In this document: positions 10,649 to 22,990 of the stretch, piece after piece
How the letters are laid out: each line of letters begins with the position of its first letter
Position numbering within the stretch: the first letter of the stretch is position 1
Assembly: GCF_030867095.1 (NCBI RefSeq)
Contig: NC_081828.1
Span: 54,289,434 to 54,353,433 of the forward strand
Source of the DNA: Alligator mississippiensis
Lineage: Eukaryota; Chordata; Crocodylia; Alligatoridae
Length of the DNA stretch: 64,000 bases
Reading direction: 5' to 3'
Position numbers and translations under genes: made by a program
The notes under the pieces: model-generated
Database searches by the model: none
The model's input: only the letters and a program-made list of their open reading frames with translations
Told to the model about the DNA's origin: nothing

Positions 10649-10662
10649 CTTATCAGGAAGTG
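10649..10662. promoter_or_regulatory. Candidate composite GATA-ETS site upstream of NCF2
   Basis: CTTATCAGGAAGTG joins an inverted GATA motif (CTTATC) directly to an ETS motif (AGGAAGTG), about 180 bases upstream of the start codon. Both motifs are common by chance; the tight pairing in the promoter of a myeloid gene is the reason to list it. Confidence 0.4.
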
Positions 10663-10751
10663 TCTACACTTGCCAATGAAAAACAGCCCTGCTGAGATGG
10701 GGAAGTACAGCAAATGCTGGCTGACGTGAATCCGAGCAGCCCCTTGCTGTG

Positions 10752-10764
10752 TTATTATAAATCC
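10752..10764 (-). promoter_or_regulatory. Candidate TATA-like element for NCF2
   Basis: The minus strand reads GGATTTATAATAA about 285 bases upstream of the ATG. It would place a start site near 10725. A 5' leader exon elsewhere is equally possible. Confidence 0.3.
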
Positions 10765-10792
10765 TCCTCCTCCACCCACGGCTATTCGCCTC

Positions 10793-10800
10793 TTTCGGTT
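10793..10800 (-). promoter_or_regulatory. Candidate IRF half-site upstream of NCF2
   Basis: The minus strand reads AACCGAAA (AANNGAAA, the IRF core), preceded by an A run. IRF1/IRF8 with PU.1 are known regulators of human NCF2. Motif match only. Confidence 0.3.
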
Positions 10801-11715
10801 TTTTTTTTTGCCTCATGGGATCTATAATTTGAGGCTTATGTTTGGCATCGCACTGCTGTCAGTGTAGTCACAGTTGAGTCAGAGTTCATCAGTGATGTGG
10901 CATAGAGGAACTGGGGCATGAAGAAAGAAGGTCCTGCCATGTTCCTGCAGCCGTGTTCCTTTTAAAGGAAGCGCGCACGCTCTTAACTTCCAAAGGCAGC
11001 ACCTAGCTGCAGGCTGGTTGCTGATGGGAATTCCCCAAAACCTCTGTTGAGAGCGAGAACTCAATTAGGCTAATTATGCAAATGCTCTCTTTGATTGGAG
11101 GGGTCTGTCCCAATGCTAACCATTAGCCTTCAGCCCAGCTCCAGGTAGCTAAATATTAATAAGCTCCCACCAAGAAAAATCACAGACTCTCATGAACCAT
11201 TCAACAGCCCGACTATATTAAACAGACTCAGAGAAGATACCAAAACAACAGGTACGTATGAAAAGTGATTAATACAATTATACACAATGGCAATTACAGG
11301 ACTATATACACAAGTTGGGGGAAGAAACAACATTTTGAAGGGTCACAGCTAGGGACTGCACTTCAGACAACGCCTATCTCACTTAACCACATACAACACA
11401 ACTTACAACAATTCTCAACAGCAGCAACAGCAAGTAAACCAGACCAGGCCCAGGTGCACCAAGCACAACACAACTTGCACTCCACAGATGCACAGACACC
11501 CACCAATGCACACGCAAACTCACGTGTGTGCCCGTAGATGCAGCTTCTCAGCCTATTTAACTCTCTCAGTCACACCACTCATGTCAATCTGCCACTCATC
11601 CAATCATTCAGGAAGGAAGGCTGCCAATCTCATGCAACCATACTGCTGACCCTACCTGAGGTATAGAATACCATACCACACATTGGCAACATTTTCCCAC
11701 CAAAACTGTATTATA
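10801..11715. other. Upstream flank of NCF2, no gene seen
   Basis: Apart from the octamer/CCAAT pair there is a CA-rich stretch (11390-11530, 'caacacaacttacaacaatt') with no recognisable coding or repeat family. Confidence 0.5.
11076..11098. promoter_or_regulatory. Octamer motif and inverted CCAAT box
   Basis: ATGCAAAT (11076-11083) is followed 10 bases later by ATTGG (11094-11098). The pair lies about 610 bases upstream of the NCF2 ATG. It may belong to an upstream promoter or enhancer. No transcript evidence is visible. Confidence 0.3.
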
Positions 11716-12616
11716 CAGTATTGCCAGCCCCACCATGCCAAAAATCATGAGACGAACTCTTAAAAAATCAAGAGATTGGCACGTAAATCATGAGATGCTA
11801 GTTTTGAAGTGTGCGTGTAAGGGGTGTTATTTGTGAAGGTGTTGGGGGCTGTGGGTGTGTGTGTGGGGGGGGGTTTGGAGCCCAGGGAGGGAGGGTCCCC
11901 GCACACCCTGGCAGGATGCGAGGTACTGTGGGTCAAGAGTGAGAAGCAGCAGCAGGGCTAGGTGGGCTGTGGCTTGGGAGTGAGGAGCAGACAGACAAAG
12001 ATACAGACACACAGAGACACTGATAGACACACAGACAGCACCCAGCTGATAAGTAGAGGGAAGGGCTGGGAGTGGGGCAGATTGAGGCCCCCATGGTGAT
12101 GGAGGGAGTGGGGCAGGGGTGAATGGGGCCCCAGTGCTGGGGCAGGTCATCCAGAGGTGCAGGGGAGGGACACTGCTTCCCACAGCAGCGAACACCACTG
12201 AGGGAGGCATGGGGGCATGTGCCCCCCCCCCAAGGGGGAGAGGTGGACTGCCCTCTGCGGGCTGAGGCTCTGCACCCTGGTGCCTCACCCCAAGAGCTCA
12301 GCTGTGTGATGCCATTGCTGCCTGCTGGGCGGGCAGGGGATGTGGGGTGCGCTGGCACATCCCCTGCCCACCCAGTGGCAGGAGGCACACTGGATGTGCG
12401 GCTGAGCTCCTGGGGCAAGGCAGCAGGGCACAGAGGCCCTGTCCACAGTGGGCACCCCACCTCTGCCCTACTCTCCCCCTCCCTACCTCTTTCCCTCCAC
12501 TTACCAGCTGGGAAAATCCAGAGATCTGAGGGTTGGATCCAAAGATCATGAATCACAGTTATTTTGACTTTGAAAGCCTGAGTCTCACCATGGTTTTGAA
12601 ACAGTTGGCATTACTG
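11716..12616. mobile_element. hAT-like non-autonomous DNA transposon, about 0.9 kb
   Basis: The ends are inverted: CAGTATTGCCAGCCCC at the left, and a right end whose reverse complement is CAGTAATGCCAACTG. Both ends carry further paired 'atcatgaga'/'gagtctca' words. Flanking 8-base sequences gtattata (11708-11715) and agtatata (12617-12624) agree at 5 or 6 positions, compatible with an old hAT target duplication. The interior is GC-rich, with its own inverted repeat around 12330-12400 ('gggcaggggatgtgggg' against 'acatcccctgcccaccc'). No transposase is encoded. Confidence 0.65.
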
Positions 12617-13956
12617 AGTATATAATAGAGGCTGACTGTATGCTCACATGTCTAAAGTAGGCAATGGACCTATAAAGTTAAAAAGTTTTTACTATATACA
12701 AGGGGACACTGCAGCTAGGGCCAACAGTTGCCAGCAGCCCAGCTGGTAGCATCATCTTCACTGTCCTCCAAGGGTAAGAAGAAGGTGGAGTACATTAAGC
12801 TCTTTTAGCAGGCTCAGGCAGGGGTAAACCAAAAATACCCTTGAAATAACCGTAAAATGCTGCTGAGTGTGTACCTTGGTCACATAGACAAGGGTGTTGT
12901 AACACCTTCAACTGCTTACAATGGCTTCCTCCTCCAGAAATGTCTTCAAGTCCCCTTGGCATGGGGAAGATGGACTGGTGTCTTCTCAATGGGTATGTTC
13001 AACCTGAGGCAGTTTTCTTCCCATGTATAAATCCTTGAGCAACATTAAAACATGGCTAAGGCTTGTAATAAAGCTGACTGAGTTGAACTATAACCAGGAT
13101 ATTAATCAGGAGGTTACAATGTTTTGTGTGCCTCAGCACTTCAGCAACACTGTGGCCCATATCAGGAATGATTACATCTGGTTTTTGCTAGCTCCTCATG
13201 GGTATCTACCCTTCAGTGCGATCTGCAGACCTAATGCAGTGTCGTTTTTCATCTTTCTCACCTCCTCAGACGTTCTTATCTGATTGCCTCATTGCATGGT
13301 CTGGTCCTGGCTAAGATGAAGAAACAAAATGTGTTTTAATCAGTTAAGGGACTTCCTTGATGTAACTGGTTGCTTAACCTCATAAGAATGATTGCATCTC
13401 TTATTAGCAAATTAGCTGAAGGTATGAAGATATTCCCAAGAGTGCTGCAAGTTAAAGAGCTGAATACATTGTCAGGTGTGCTCTCAGCCATGGGGACTTC
13501 CCCAGTGGCTCATGGAATTGGGATCAGGTCTCTAGGCTTTTTTACTGCCAGCTGGCTGGTTTGTATCTGGTTCAAGCAGGTCATAACAAAAGTCACTACT
13601 CTCTTATGACTGTAAGCCTATAGAGTATGACCTAGCTTTTGCTACTGCCTAATAAAGAGGTGTTTGTTTCATAATGTGACTGCTAAGCTTTACATGCTGA
13701 TAATCTGCCTTAGCAGAGAGGTCAAACTCTGAATAGGCCATACAACCTAGGCGGGCTTTCCTCCCAGTGTAACTCTGGTCCTGGGGACAGAATCAGGTTT
13801 AATTAATCTTGGAGTGAGGTTGGCATGTTTTTACCTTAAAAGCTAATTGAGGTCAACCCGAAGGAATAGACTTGGCTGACTTCAGCCAGCTCCTTGAGGT
13901 AAAAGCTATCTGTCTGAGCCTTAGCTGGGAAAAGGATCACCCCAGAGTAAGGGAAG
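12617..13956. other. Intergenic, nothing recognised
   Basis: Unique-looking sequence. I searched the minus strand for ARPC5 exons (expected here from mammalian synteny) and found none. Confidence 0.5.
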
Positions 13957-15040
13957 CTTCATAGTTTCATAGTAGCTAGGGTCAGGAGGGACCTGAACAG
14001 ATCATCTAGCTGATGGGGGTTTCTGAGCACTCTTACCCCCCTTGCTTCTCTGAGGGACTGTTACCCTTTGGGCCTGGAGGATCGCCCCCTTAAGGTACAA
14101 CCATCCCTCACGGACTCCCATCTCCTCTACCTTCTGGGCCCTCAGTGCCTCCCCCACTAATCTCTGAAGCTCATTGAAGTTGGCCCTTCTGAAGTCAAGG
14201 ACTTTAGTCTTGCTATAAGTCCTTGACACCCTGTGCTGGATAGTGAATTCCAGCAGGTGATGATCACTATTGCCCAGGTGATCAAGGACCTGCAATCCCC
14301 TCACCAGGTCATCCCCAGTGACCAGGACCAGGTCCAGGAAGGCATTATCTCTAGTGGGGCTGTGCACCTCCTGGATAAGGTGAAGGTCTTGTAATACAGC
14401 CAGGAACCTATGTGAGCAGTCAGACCTGGCTGTCTGCTCGTCCCAGCAAATGTCTGGGTAGTTTAGGTCACCCATGATAGTGACATCCCTTGACCTAACT
14501 GCCTCCATAAGCTGACTGGAGAAGTCCTGGTCCAGCTCTTCCCCCTGGTTGGGTGGTCTGTAGTAGACACCCACCCTAAGGTCCCTTTTGCCACGCCCCC
14601 CTTGTAGTTTGACCCACAGTGTCTCCGCACAACCCTCCTCTAACCGGAAGCTAATCCTTGAGGATGCGAGTTGCTCTTTGACATAGAGTTCAACCCCCCC
14701 TCCCCCCCAACCTTTCCTCTCTGTCCTGTCCCTTCTATATAGGGTGTATCCCCAAATGCCCACCACCCAATCGTGGGTTTCTGTGAGCCCTACTAAGTCT
14801 GGATTCTTACTTGCAATCAGGAGGCACAAGTTCCTCCTGCTTGCTTCCCATACTACGAGCATTGGTGTAGAGGCACTTGAGGCCTCCTGAGGGTGCACGT
14901 GCCTCCCCCCTACTTCCAGGGCTGTTGTGGCCCCCTATTTCCAGGACGTTGTTGCTTACTTGGGCATCCCTTTCTCTTGTCACCCTGCATGCTGATGAAG
15001 CATCCTCTCCACACGGAGTGGCCCCTTCCCCAGTGAAGCT
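13957..15040 (-). mobile_element. CR1 LINE with endonuclease but deleted reverse transcriptase
   Basis: On the minus strand an open frame of 298 codons (14898-14002) encodes the APE-type endonuclease of CR1 ORF2. GLTETHDW, then MGDLNYPDICWDE and GNSDHHLLEF carry the family's catalytic E, D-x-N and SDH residues. The frame runs through 'RSKGGKSAQKPP' and then stops. The next bases (13957-14010) are already the CR1 3' terminus, with 'ctatgaaactatgaa'. The reverse transcriptase has therefore been lost by an internal deletion of roughly 2 kb, judged against the copy at 17455-19488. Sequence upstream of 14898 still reads as CR1 with in-frame stops. Confidence 0.9.
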
Positions 15041-16447
15041 AGTTTAAAGCCCGCCATGGGTATGTGCACAGCCCCACTTGGCCTGTCAACGCCCACTTTG
15101 TGCCTTGGGAAGAATAATAATTCTTCTCTATCACGTCTTTGCAGCTTCTTGTAGACGTTTCACAGTAAAGTGGCAGAGGGCTTTGGTCTTCAGGGGCTGT
15201 GAATTCAGCCCATTTCACCTGCACTAAAATGACCTACTTGGGCCGCTGACTACATGACTAGCTTGGGAGTTAAGCCACCTGCCTTCTGTTCCCATCACTG
15301 TTATGTCCTGCAGGCAAACCACTGTACCTCTACCTCTATGGCTCAGCTCCCAAGCCAACACGGACTCCTGAGAAACAATGACTCATTTTTAACTTAGAAT
15401 CCAGTACTGTATGTCTTAACCTCTAATTTTCCTTTTGGATCTCAGGTTAGGAGCTGAGAGACCTGTTTATATCTATTCTGTCCCAACTCACTCCTGTGGG
15501 ATTACTGTGGCAACATGCAGCAACGTAGAGGAGAACATAGGCTGCAAGCTTCTTTGGCCCCAGGAAAAGAAAAGGGAAATCTGCAAGGAGCTTAAGTAAT
15601 ATGAAGAAAAAGGACAGGAAGACACAGCATATAAGTATGAAACTCCTCTGTGGAGACTTTTGTTCTTTTTTTTGACTAAGAGGCATGTTAAAACCCAAGG
15701 ATATTTCTCCTTTTAAATGGAGGTAGAAGTGGAGAGGCAAGAAATCAGCTTTTGCTTTCCATTTCCTTCAGCCTCATGGCTTTAAATATATAGTTCCTTT
15801 ACTAAAGATTTTACTTTAGATGCTAATATGCCAAGGATATTGGCATGGAGCTTGGGAAACAGGAGTTCAATTCCTAGCTCAGCACCTTCCATGCAGCCTT
15901 GGGCAAATCACTTCATCTCATGGTGCCTCAGTTTCCCACTTTCTGTCTTATTTAGTTGGCAAACTCTTATAGGGGCAGCCACAGTTTCTTCCTAGCGCAC
16001 AATCTTAGCTGGAGGCTATAGGTGCTGATGTGTTAGGATAAATACAAATAATAACCTTTCTTCAAATGGCAAGCAATGCTTCAAACAGATTTTTTTTGTT
16101 TCTAAAATACAATGTCTCCAATTGGGTGGTAGCTTGATTTATACAGTATCAGTTCAAAAGGGGAGAGTATCTAAATGACACCTATTACAGTAAAATGTAG
16201 ATAATTCAGATGGACAGACTTATTGCTACTGAAAGGTGAGCCCTTGTATTTATCCCTAGATGGGGAAAGCAGAGTAGGCTTATGGAAAAATGGTGTGTGT
16301 AGGAAATGGACAGCCATAAAGATCCATCAGTGTCTAACCACTCTCCTAGTAGAGAGGCTTTTTTGGGGGGTGTAACCAATCAATGTATGTCCATGAGTTA
16401 TATTTCCTGTGGTTGATGGTGCAAATTGTATCACTTACTGGAGTGGA
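15041..16447. other. Intergenic; one MIR-like fragment
   Basis: A MIR-like antisense fragment at about 15866-15960 ('gccttgggcaaatcacttca', then 'ggtgcctcagtttccca'). Nothing else recognised. Confidence 0.5.
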
Positions 16448-16475
16448 CAGTAGGACTGTGTGAATAGGGAAGTGT

Positions 16476-16562
16476 TTGATTCAGATTCGGCCAATTCAGA
16501 GAACAGCGATTTTTTTTTTTTTTTTTGGATCACTGTCCTGAATTGATTTGGCTGAATCAGCT
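16476..16562. repeat. Short imperfect hairpin around a T run
   Basis: 'gattcagattcggccaattc' (from 16480) and, after a T run of about 16 bases, 'ctgaattgatttggctgaat' (from 16534) are near reverse complements. It is probably the edge of a repeat that continues into the GC-rich stretch to about 16960. Family not recognised. Confidence 0.5.
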
Positions 16563-17454
16563 TTGGAAGATTGGGAGAGATATGATGATTCAGATTGGCA
16601 AGGGAGAGGCAGGCACAGCCAGGTGGCTGCCAGTTCTCTCACTGCTCCTCCAGCTATGCCTGCCTCTCCCTGGGTGGGGGAGCCATAGGAGAAGCCCCCA
16701 TGGCTGCCCTGCCCATCCCCATCCCCAACCTGGCCCCAGCTTAGTCTCGGCACTTAAAAAAAAAAAGCCCTGCACTCACCGGCTGCAGCAGCACTGATTG
16801 AGGCCTCTGGGTGCTTATGGCAGAGCCCCCCTGCACAGAGTGAAGCAGTGCAGGGGAGCAGTGGGGATCGCTCCTCCTACCCCCGCTTGGTACCTGTGCA
16901 GCAGCTACTCCATGGCATGGGTGCAGCACAGCTCAGCAGGGTGCTGCACGCTGTCTGGGAGCTGGGGCTGAGTGGTGCCTGGCTCCAGCTGACAGGTGGA
17001 GCCACCCCTTGGACTCAATGAATACCACGAGGTATACTCTTCACCAGAGTGGTGAACAATTTTCGCAGGGGACAGTGTAGCAGACTTACCTTTTGAGCTC
17101 TGGATGAGTCTTGGGCTCGAGATCCTGCAGTTTCGATTGATGGAGCCCATCCACCAATCAAAAGCAAGCCAGGGTAAGCAAGGCCATGCCCTTTCCCTGA
17201 AGGGAGGGGGGCAAGGAGCAGTCCGGACCTGGTTTAAGACTGTGCTCTGCCAGGTCTGGAGCGCTGGACCCTGAAAAGGAGGGGAGGTATTGAGAGTGGC
17301 CTCACTAAAGCTGGGTGAAAGACCCCTCCCAGTGGGTGGGCCCTGAGACCCTGTTAAGAGTGGGTGAGGGGACCGCTGTTCTCCAGGCTTGGGGAACAAA
17401 TTCATAATTAGACTTCTATGTGGGTGAGGTTCTAAGTTTATGTTGCACTTCATA

Positions 17455-19488
17455 AAATCATAGAAGTAGGGTCGGAAGGGACCTTGTAAATCTTCAAGTC
17501 CGACCCCCTGCCTGGGCAGGAGGGAAACTGGGCTCAAGTGACCCCAGTCAGGTAGGCATCGAGGCCCTTCTTAAAGACCCACAGGGTAGGAGCCAGCACC
17601 ACTTCCCTTGGAAGTTGGTTCCAGATCCTAGCCGCCCTGACTGTGAAGTAGTTCCTACGGATGTCTAATCTAAACCTACTCTCCAACAACTTGTGGCCAT
17701 TATTCCTTGTTATCCCGGGGGGCGCCAGGGGAAACAAGGTCTCCCCCAAACCCTTCTGGTCCCCTCTAGTGAGTTTATAGATGGTCACCAGGTCCCCCCT
17801 CAGCCTTCTCTTGTGAAGGCTGAACAGGTTCAGGTCCCATAGCCTCTCATTGTAGGGTCTGCCCTGCTGTCCCTGGATCATGCGGGTGGCCCTCCTCTAG
17901 ACCCTCTCAGTGTTGTCCACATCCCTCTTGAAGTGGGGTGCCCAGAACTGGACACAGTACTCCAGCTGTGGCCTGACCAGTGTCACGTAGAGGGGAGGAT
18001 CACCTCCTTGGCCCTACTTGAGATGCACCTGTGGATGCACGATAGGGTCCGGCTAGCCCTGCCGACCGTGACCTCACATTGTCGGCCCATGTTCATCTTG
18101 TAGTCAATGATGACTCCAAGATCCCTTTCTGCCACCGTGCTCTCAAGAAGGGAATTTCCCATCTTATAAGTGTGCTGCCAGTTACTACTGCCCATGTGCA
18201 GCACCCTGCACTTGTCCATATTGAAACGCATCCTGTTTTTGTTAGCCCACCCTTGCAACCTATCCAGGTCTTTCTGCAGTCTTTCCCTCCCTGCTAGCGT
18301 GCTCACCTCGCCCCAGATTTTGGTATCATCAGCAAATTTGAACAGGTTGCTTTGCACCACATCGTCCAAATTGCTGATAAAGAAATTGAACAGCGCAGGC
18401 CCAAGGACCGAGCCCTGGGAGACTCCGCTGCCCACTTCCCCCAGGTCGAATATTACCCATCCACCACCACCCTCTGAGTACGACCCTGCAGCCAATTAGC
18501 AATCCATCTGACCGTGTAGGCATTGATGCCACAGTCGCCTAGTTTTTTAATGAGGATGGGGTGGGAGACCGTGTCAAAGGCCTTGCTGAAGTCCAGAAAG
18601 ACTACATCCACAGCGACACCTGCATCCAATGCTTTTGTGACTTGATTGTAAAAGGCAATCAGGTTGGTCTGACATGACCTCCCCCTAATGAAACCGTGCT
18701 GGTTGCCCCTGAGCATCATCCCCGATGCCGGCCCATCACAGATGTGCTCCTTGATGATCTTCTCAAAGAGTTTCCCCAGCGCTGAGGTAAGACTGATGGG
18801 CCTATAGTTGCCCGGGTCCTCCCTCCTCCCTTTCTTAAAGATGGGTACCACATTGGCTATCTTCCAATCATCTGGCACCTGGCCCGAGCACCACGAGTGC
18901 TCGTAAAGCCATGGCAAGGGCCCAGCAATAACCCCTGCTATCTCCCTCAACACCCTGGGGTGGAGAGCATCTGGACCTGCTGACTTGAACACGTCCAGCC
19001 CCTCCAGAAGCACCGTAACCCGGTCCTCCTCAACCTTAGTTCTTGAGGCGTTCCCCTCAAGTCCGTCTTGAAACACAGTGGGGGAGTCCCGGTCCCTGCC
19101 CAAGAAAACGGAGGTGAAGAATTTGTTAAAGATGTCTGCCTTCTCCTCTGGCACAACCACCAGATTGCCCAGCGCATCTTGCAGGGGCCCCACATTTCCC
19201 AGTGCCTTCTTCATCCTCCCTATATATTTGAAAAAGGACTTTTTATTATCTTTGATCTTAGACGCTAGTCCTAGCTCTATGTCCGCCTTAGCTTTCCTAA
19301 CAGCCCCCCTACAGGCCCGAGCAGTGGAGGTATACTCTTCTTTGGAGATATCCCCCCCCCTTCCACCGGGTGTATGCCACCTTTTTGGCAACCAGGCATT
19401 CCCGGACTTCTTTGGTGAGCCAGGGAGGCTTTTGGGCATTCTTGCCCCCCTTGCTTCTTGTTGGGATCGTCACCCCTTGGGCTTTACA
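17455..19488 (-). mobile_element. CR1 LINE, reverse transcriptase to 3' end, frameshifted
   Basis: The minus-strand frame 19439-18453 encodes the first half of the CR1 reverse transcriptase: FKSAGPDALHPRVLREIAG, VVPIFKKGRREDPGNYRPIS, and the catalytic motif FLDFSKAFDTVSHP. A frame change near 18470-18495 leads to GSVLGPALFNFFISNLDD and the second catalytic motif FADDTKIWG (18495-17983). A third frame (17881-17534) gives the C-terminal LFSLHKRRLRGDL and FTVRAARIWNQLP. The 3' end is at about 17455 ('ctatgatttta' on the minus strand). The copy is 5'-truncated near 19488, so no endonuclease is attached. Both catalytic aspartate motifs are intact, but the frames are broken. Confidence 0.95.
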
Positions 19489-21247
19489 TTTTATAAATAA
19501 TATTGTTCTTATTATTTTAATGTTGTTAACCGTGATTGTTGATGGGTTTGAGAGCTTGAAGAAATCTTTGGGTTAGTTGTGTACATATTTTTAAGTACTG
19601 GGTTTTACCCACTGGGGTGAATATTATTCGATTCATTGGGTCAGGTAACTTATTTCTTGACTCGGAGATTATGAAAGTTATTTTGTAATATCAGGTATAC
19701 AATTATTTCTGGCAAGTAAATGTTTTAATTATATTTGTAATAATAAAACCGTATATAGTTAAGTGTACACTCATGGGGTTGTCTCTATACAGAAATGGAG
19801 GGATCCGCATGTAGGGTGGTGACATCCCTCCCTCAGCACTCTAGTCTGTCACCACTTCCTCTCTATTTTACTAGGAAGGCACACCCTTGGTGTACCCGGG
19901 TTACAAAAGTGCAACCCAGGGGGAGTAGGGGAGCAGGGGCGTCTCCTCTCCTGTCCTTTCCTGCAAATGGCCAGGGCAGAGACTAGGCTGCCTGTATTGC
20001 TTCTCAACTGGAAAGAGCAGTGCAGCATGCCTGTTTCTGTGTCAGTGTAGCAACCACTGATTTTAACCACACAAACCCTCTGAAGGTTCTACAGCCATAG
20101 CCAAGAGTGGATATTGTTAGAGGCACAAGCTGGTCTGGCCTGACTCACATCTGCACCAATCCCAACTTTTAAGAAGCACAATTAATCTGTCTCAGAAATG
20201 TGAAGGATTGGGCCTTCTATAATTTCATCTGCTACTTCATGGGTATCCAGGCATGTCAAGCCTGGCCCTTACACTATTAAAAAGATCCCTCTAGTTTCCA
20301 ACACTTGGTTTTAAAGTAAAACCAGAGAGCAGTTATAGACCCATATTGAAGCTATTGAAAAGGAAAAGATACAACCATCTAAAATGTGAACATGTGTTGT
20401 GCAAACAGCTGATAATCAGAGGAACTTCCATGGTTCCCATAGCACAGTTATTATCACGTTTGCAAAATATACAGAACATCTGCACTTCAGTCCTAGCAGG
20501 AAAAAATGCTCGCTTCACACTTGACTGGTGCTAATCACACTGTTTAATGTACTATCAGAGGTACTTGTGTATTAGGGAATCAGGAGTGGTATAAGAACCT
20601 GAGGAGAGGGTTGGTTTGACTATTCAAAGTTGACTGCTGGGAAACTGATAGAAGTAGGGGATTCCATCTTGGTGGAAATGTACAGTTCTTGCTTCATGTT
20701 CCAAAAGCAAGAAACTTTAATGTTGTTCTGAACTTTCAGGCTTCCTATCTACCTAGAATGATTGTCAGGATGGGCAGATCCCTGACACCCAGCAGACAGT
20801 ATTTGTGGGGCAGTCTCGGTGGGTCAGCTATTTTGGCATTAGGTCTTGGAATCAGAGGATCACTGGTCCAAAGCTAACACTTGTTGTAGAGCTCCTTCAT
20901 CAAACATGGCTCAATCTGCAGTGGAGCTGTGCAGATTGGCTAGAATTTCATTTAGTGGTCTTGGTGAAGAGGCTGATATAATAGTTCAGAGCTGTGCTTT
21001 CCCATTATGGTTTGAGTGAGAGGGAAATGTTGAGCCTCTAGCTACATGCATATAAATAGGGCATAACATTCAGCAGGCTATGAGACAGACGGTGTACCCA
21101 AACCTGCTGAAATCAGGATGTAGTATGGATTTCTGAGTTGTCCCCACTATGTTTGTCCACAAAAGATTTGGCTATTAAGTTTTGAGTGCTCAGGAGAGAG
21201 GTGGCTTTTTCAAAGCAGAAAGTGGATGGTGAAACTCTGCTCTGAGT
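19489..21247. other. Intergenic, nothing recognised
   Basis: It opens with an AT-rich segment (19490-19790). No gene or known repeat seen. Confidence 0.5.
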
Positions 21248-22380
21248 AGATTCATAGATATTGGGGTCGGAAAGGACCTCAGTAGTTTATTGAGTCCAAC
21301 CCCCCTGCCCTGGGCAGGAAAGAATGCTAGAGCCAGACAACCAAGGCTAGGTGCTTGTCCAGTCTCTTCTTGAAGACCCCCAAGGTAGGGGAGAGCACCA
21401 CCTCCCTGGGAAGCCCATTCCAGATTCTGGCAACCCTTGCTGTGAAGAAGTTCTTTCTAATGTCTAACCTAAATCTGCTCTCCATCAATCTGTGGCCACT
21501 GTTCCTAGTTACTCCAGGGGGTGCCCTGGTAAATAGAGTACCTCCTATTCCCTGCTGCCTTCCCCTGATGAATTTATAGGCAACCACAAGATCACCTCTC
21601 AGCCTTCCCTTGTGAAGGCTGAAGAGATCTAGATCCCTCAGTCTCTCCTTGTAGGGCCTTGCTGCAGGCCTCTGACCATATGAGTGGCCTCCTCTGAACC
21701 CTCTCAGGATTCTCCTCATCCTTCTTGAAGTGCAGCACCCAAAACTGGACACAGTACTCCAACTATGGCCTAACCAGTGCCACATAGAGGGGAAGCATCA
21801 CCTCCCTGGACCTGTTCATCATGCATCTGCTAATGCATGATAAAGTGCAGTTAGCCTTGTTGATCACTTCATCACATTGATGACTCATGTTCATCTGGGA
21901 GTCAGTTATGACTCCAAGATCCCTTTCTACTGCTGTGCTGCTGAGAAGGTCATCCGCCAGCCTGTAAGTGTGTTGGGGGTCCTTTTTGCCCAGGTGCAGC
22001 ACTTTTGTACTTGTCTTTGTTAAACGGCATCCTATTTCGTTCTGCCCATTTTTCCAACCTGTCCAGATCTGCCTGGATCATTTCCCTACCCTTTGGTGTG
22101 TTAACTTTGCCCCATAATTTGGTATCATTTGTGAACTTGGACAGGGTGCTCTCCATGCCCTCATCCAAGTCACTGATGAAGGCATTGAATAGCACCGGTC
22201 CAAGGACTGAGCCTTGCAGGACTCCACTGCCCACATCTTTCCAGGTCGATATCTACATCATAGCCTGTCAGTCTATTTAAGAGAACAGAATGCGATACCA
22301 TATCAAAGGTCTTCTTAAAGTCTAGGTAGATGACATCTGGTACTGGGTATCTAGACTCAGAGCTCTCAAGACACTTTAGC
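21248..22380 (-). mobile_element. CR1 LINE 3' half, degenerate reverse transcriptase
   Basis: The minus strand encodes VIYLDFKKTFDMVSHSVLLN (near 22320), [42 protein letters not shown], then LFSLHKGRLRGDLVVAYKFI and the 3' terminus with 'ctatgaatcta' at 21248. The catalytic FADD motif reads FTND, so one of the two metal-binding aspartates is replaced and the enzyme would be inactive. Several frame changes are present. Confidence 0.93.
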
Positions 22381-22724
22381 AATCCTGGCATGGGACCTCC
22401 TTGAACCTCAGCAGCTCCCGAATGGTTAAAGGAGTTTCAAATATAGTTGCTTCAAAGCTGTTCAGTGATAGTAAGGCAGCTTTTTCCCATTCTGTGTTCA
22501 ACTCTTGTGCAACTAGGCTGAAAGGCAGATGGGGGAAGTTTCTACACATCCTGGTCAATGGCTGCAAGAGGTGAAAGCAGTATTTCTGGTGTGTGAAGCT
22601 CTACAAATCAGTCAGCCTGGAGGCTCTGTGTCACATGTATGTTATTAGAAAAGACCTGCAGATACCATATCCTGTTCATACTGATAATGATCTGACCAAT
22701 GCACATCAAGCAAAACCAAGGAAG

Positions 22725-22990
22725 TGATTCTTCCACTTTACTCAGCATTGGTGAGACAGCAGCTGGAGTACTGCATTCAGTTCTGGGTGCTGCACTTCAA
22801 CAAGGACATGGAATAGCTTGAGAGTCCAGAGAAGAGCCACCCATATGATCTGAGACTTGCAAGGCAAGCCATATGAGGAAAGGCTGAGGCACTTGGGTCT
22901 CTTCAGCCTAAAAAAGAGAAGGCTGAGAGGGGACATAGTAGTAACTTACCGCTATATCAGGGGAATACATCAAGGGCTTGGTGAACTATT
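22725..22990 (+). mobile_element. CR1 LINE fragment, opposite orientation
   Basis: The plus strand reads 'ggagtactgcattcagttct', 'gagagtccagagaagagcca', 'atgaggaaaggctgaggcac' and 'ggctgagaggggacatagta'. This corresponds to the CR1 C-terminal ORF2 region (the RRATRMI ... LFSLRKRRLRGDL part), here with stops. It is the only plus-strand CR1 in the window. Confidence 0.88.

Noticed and set aside
11827-12556. Frames of 153 and 207 codons on the minus strand
   Set aside because: GC-rich, repetitive interior of the 11716-12616 element with no recognisable domain.
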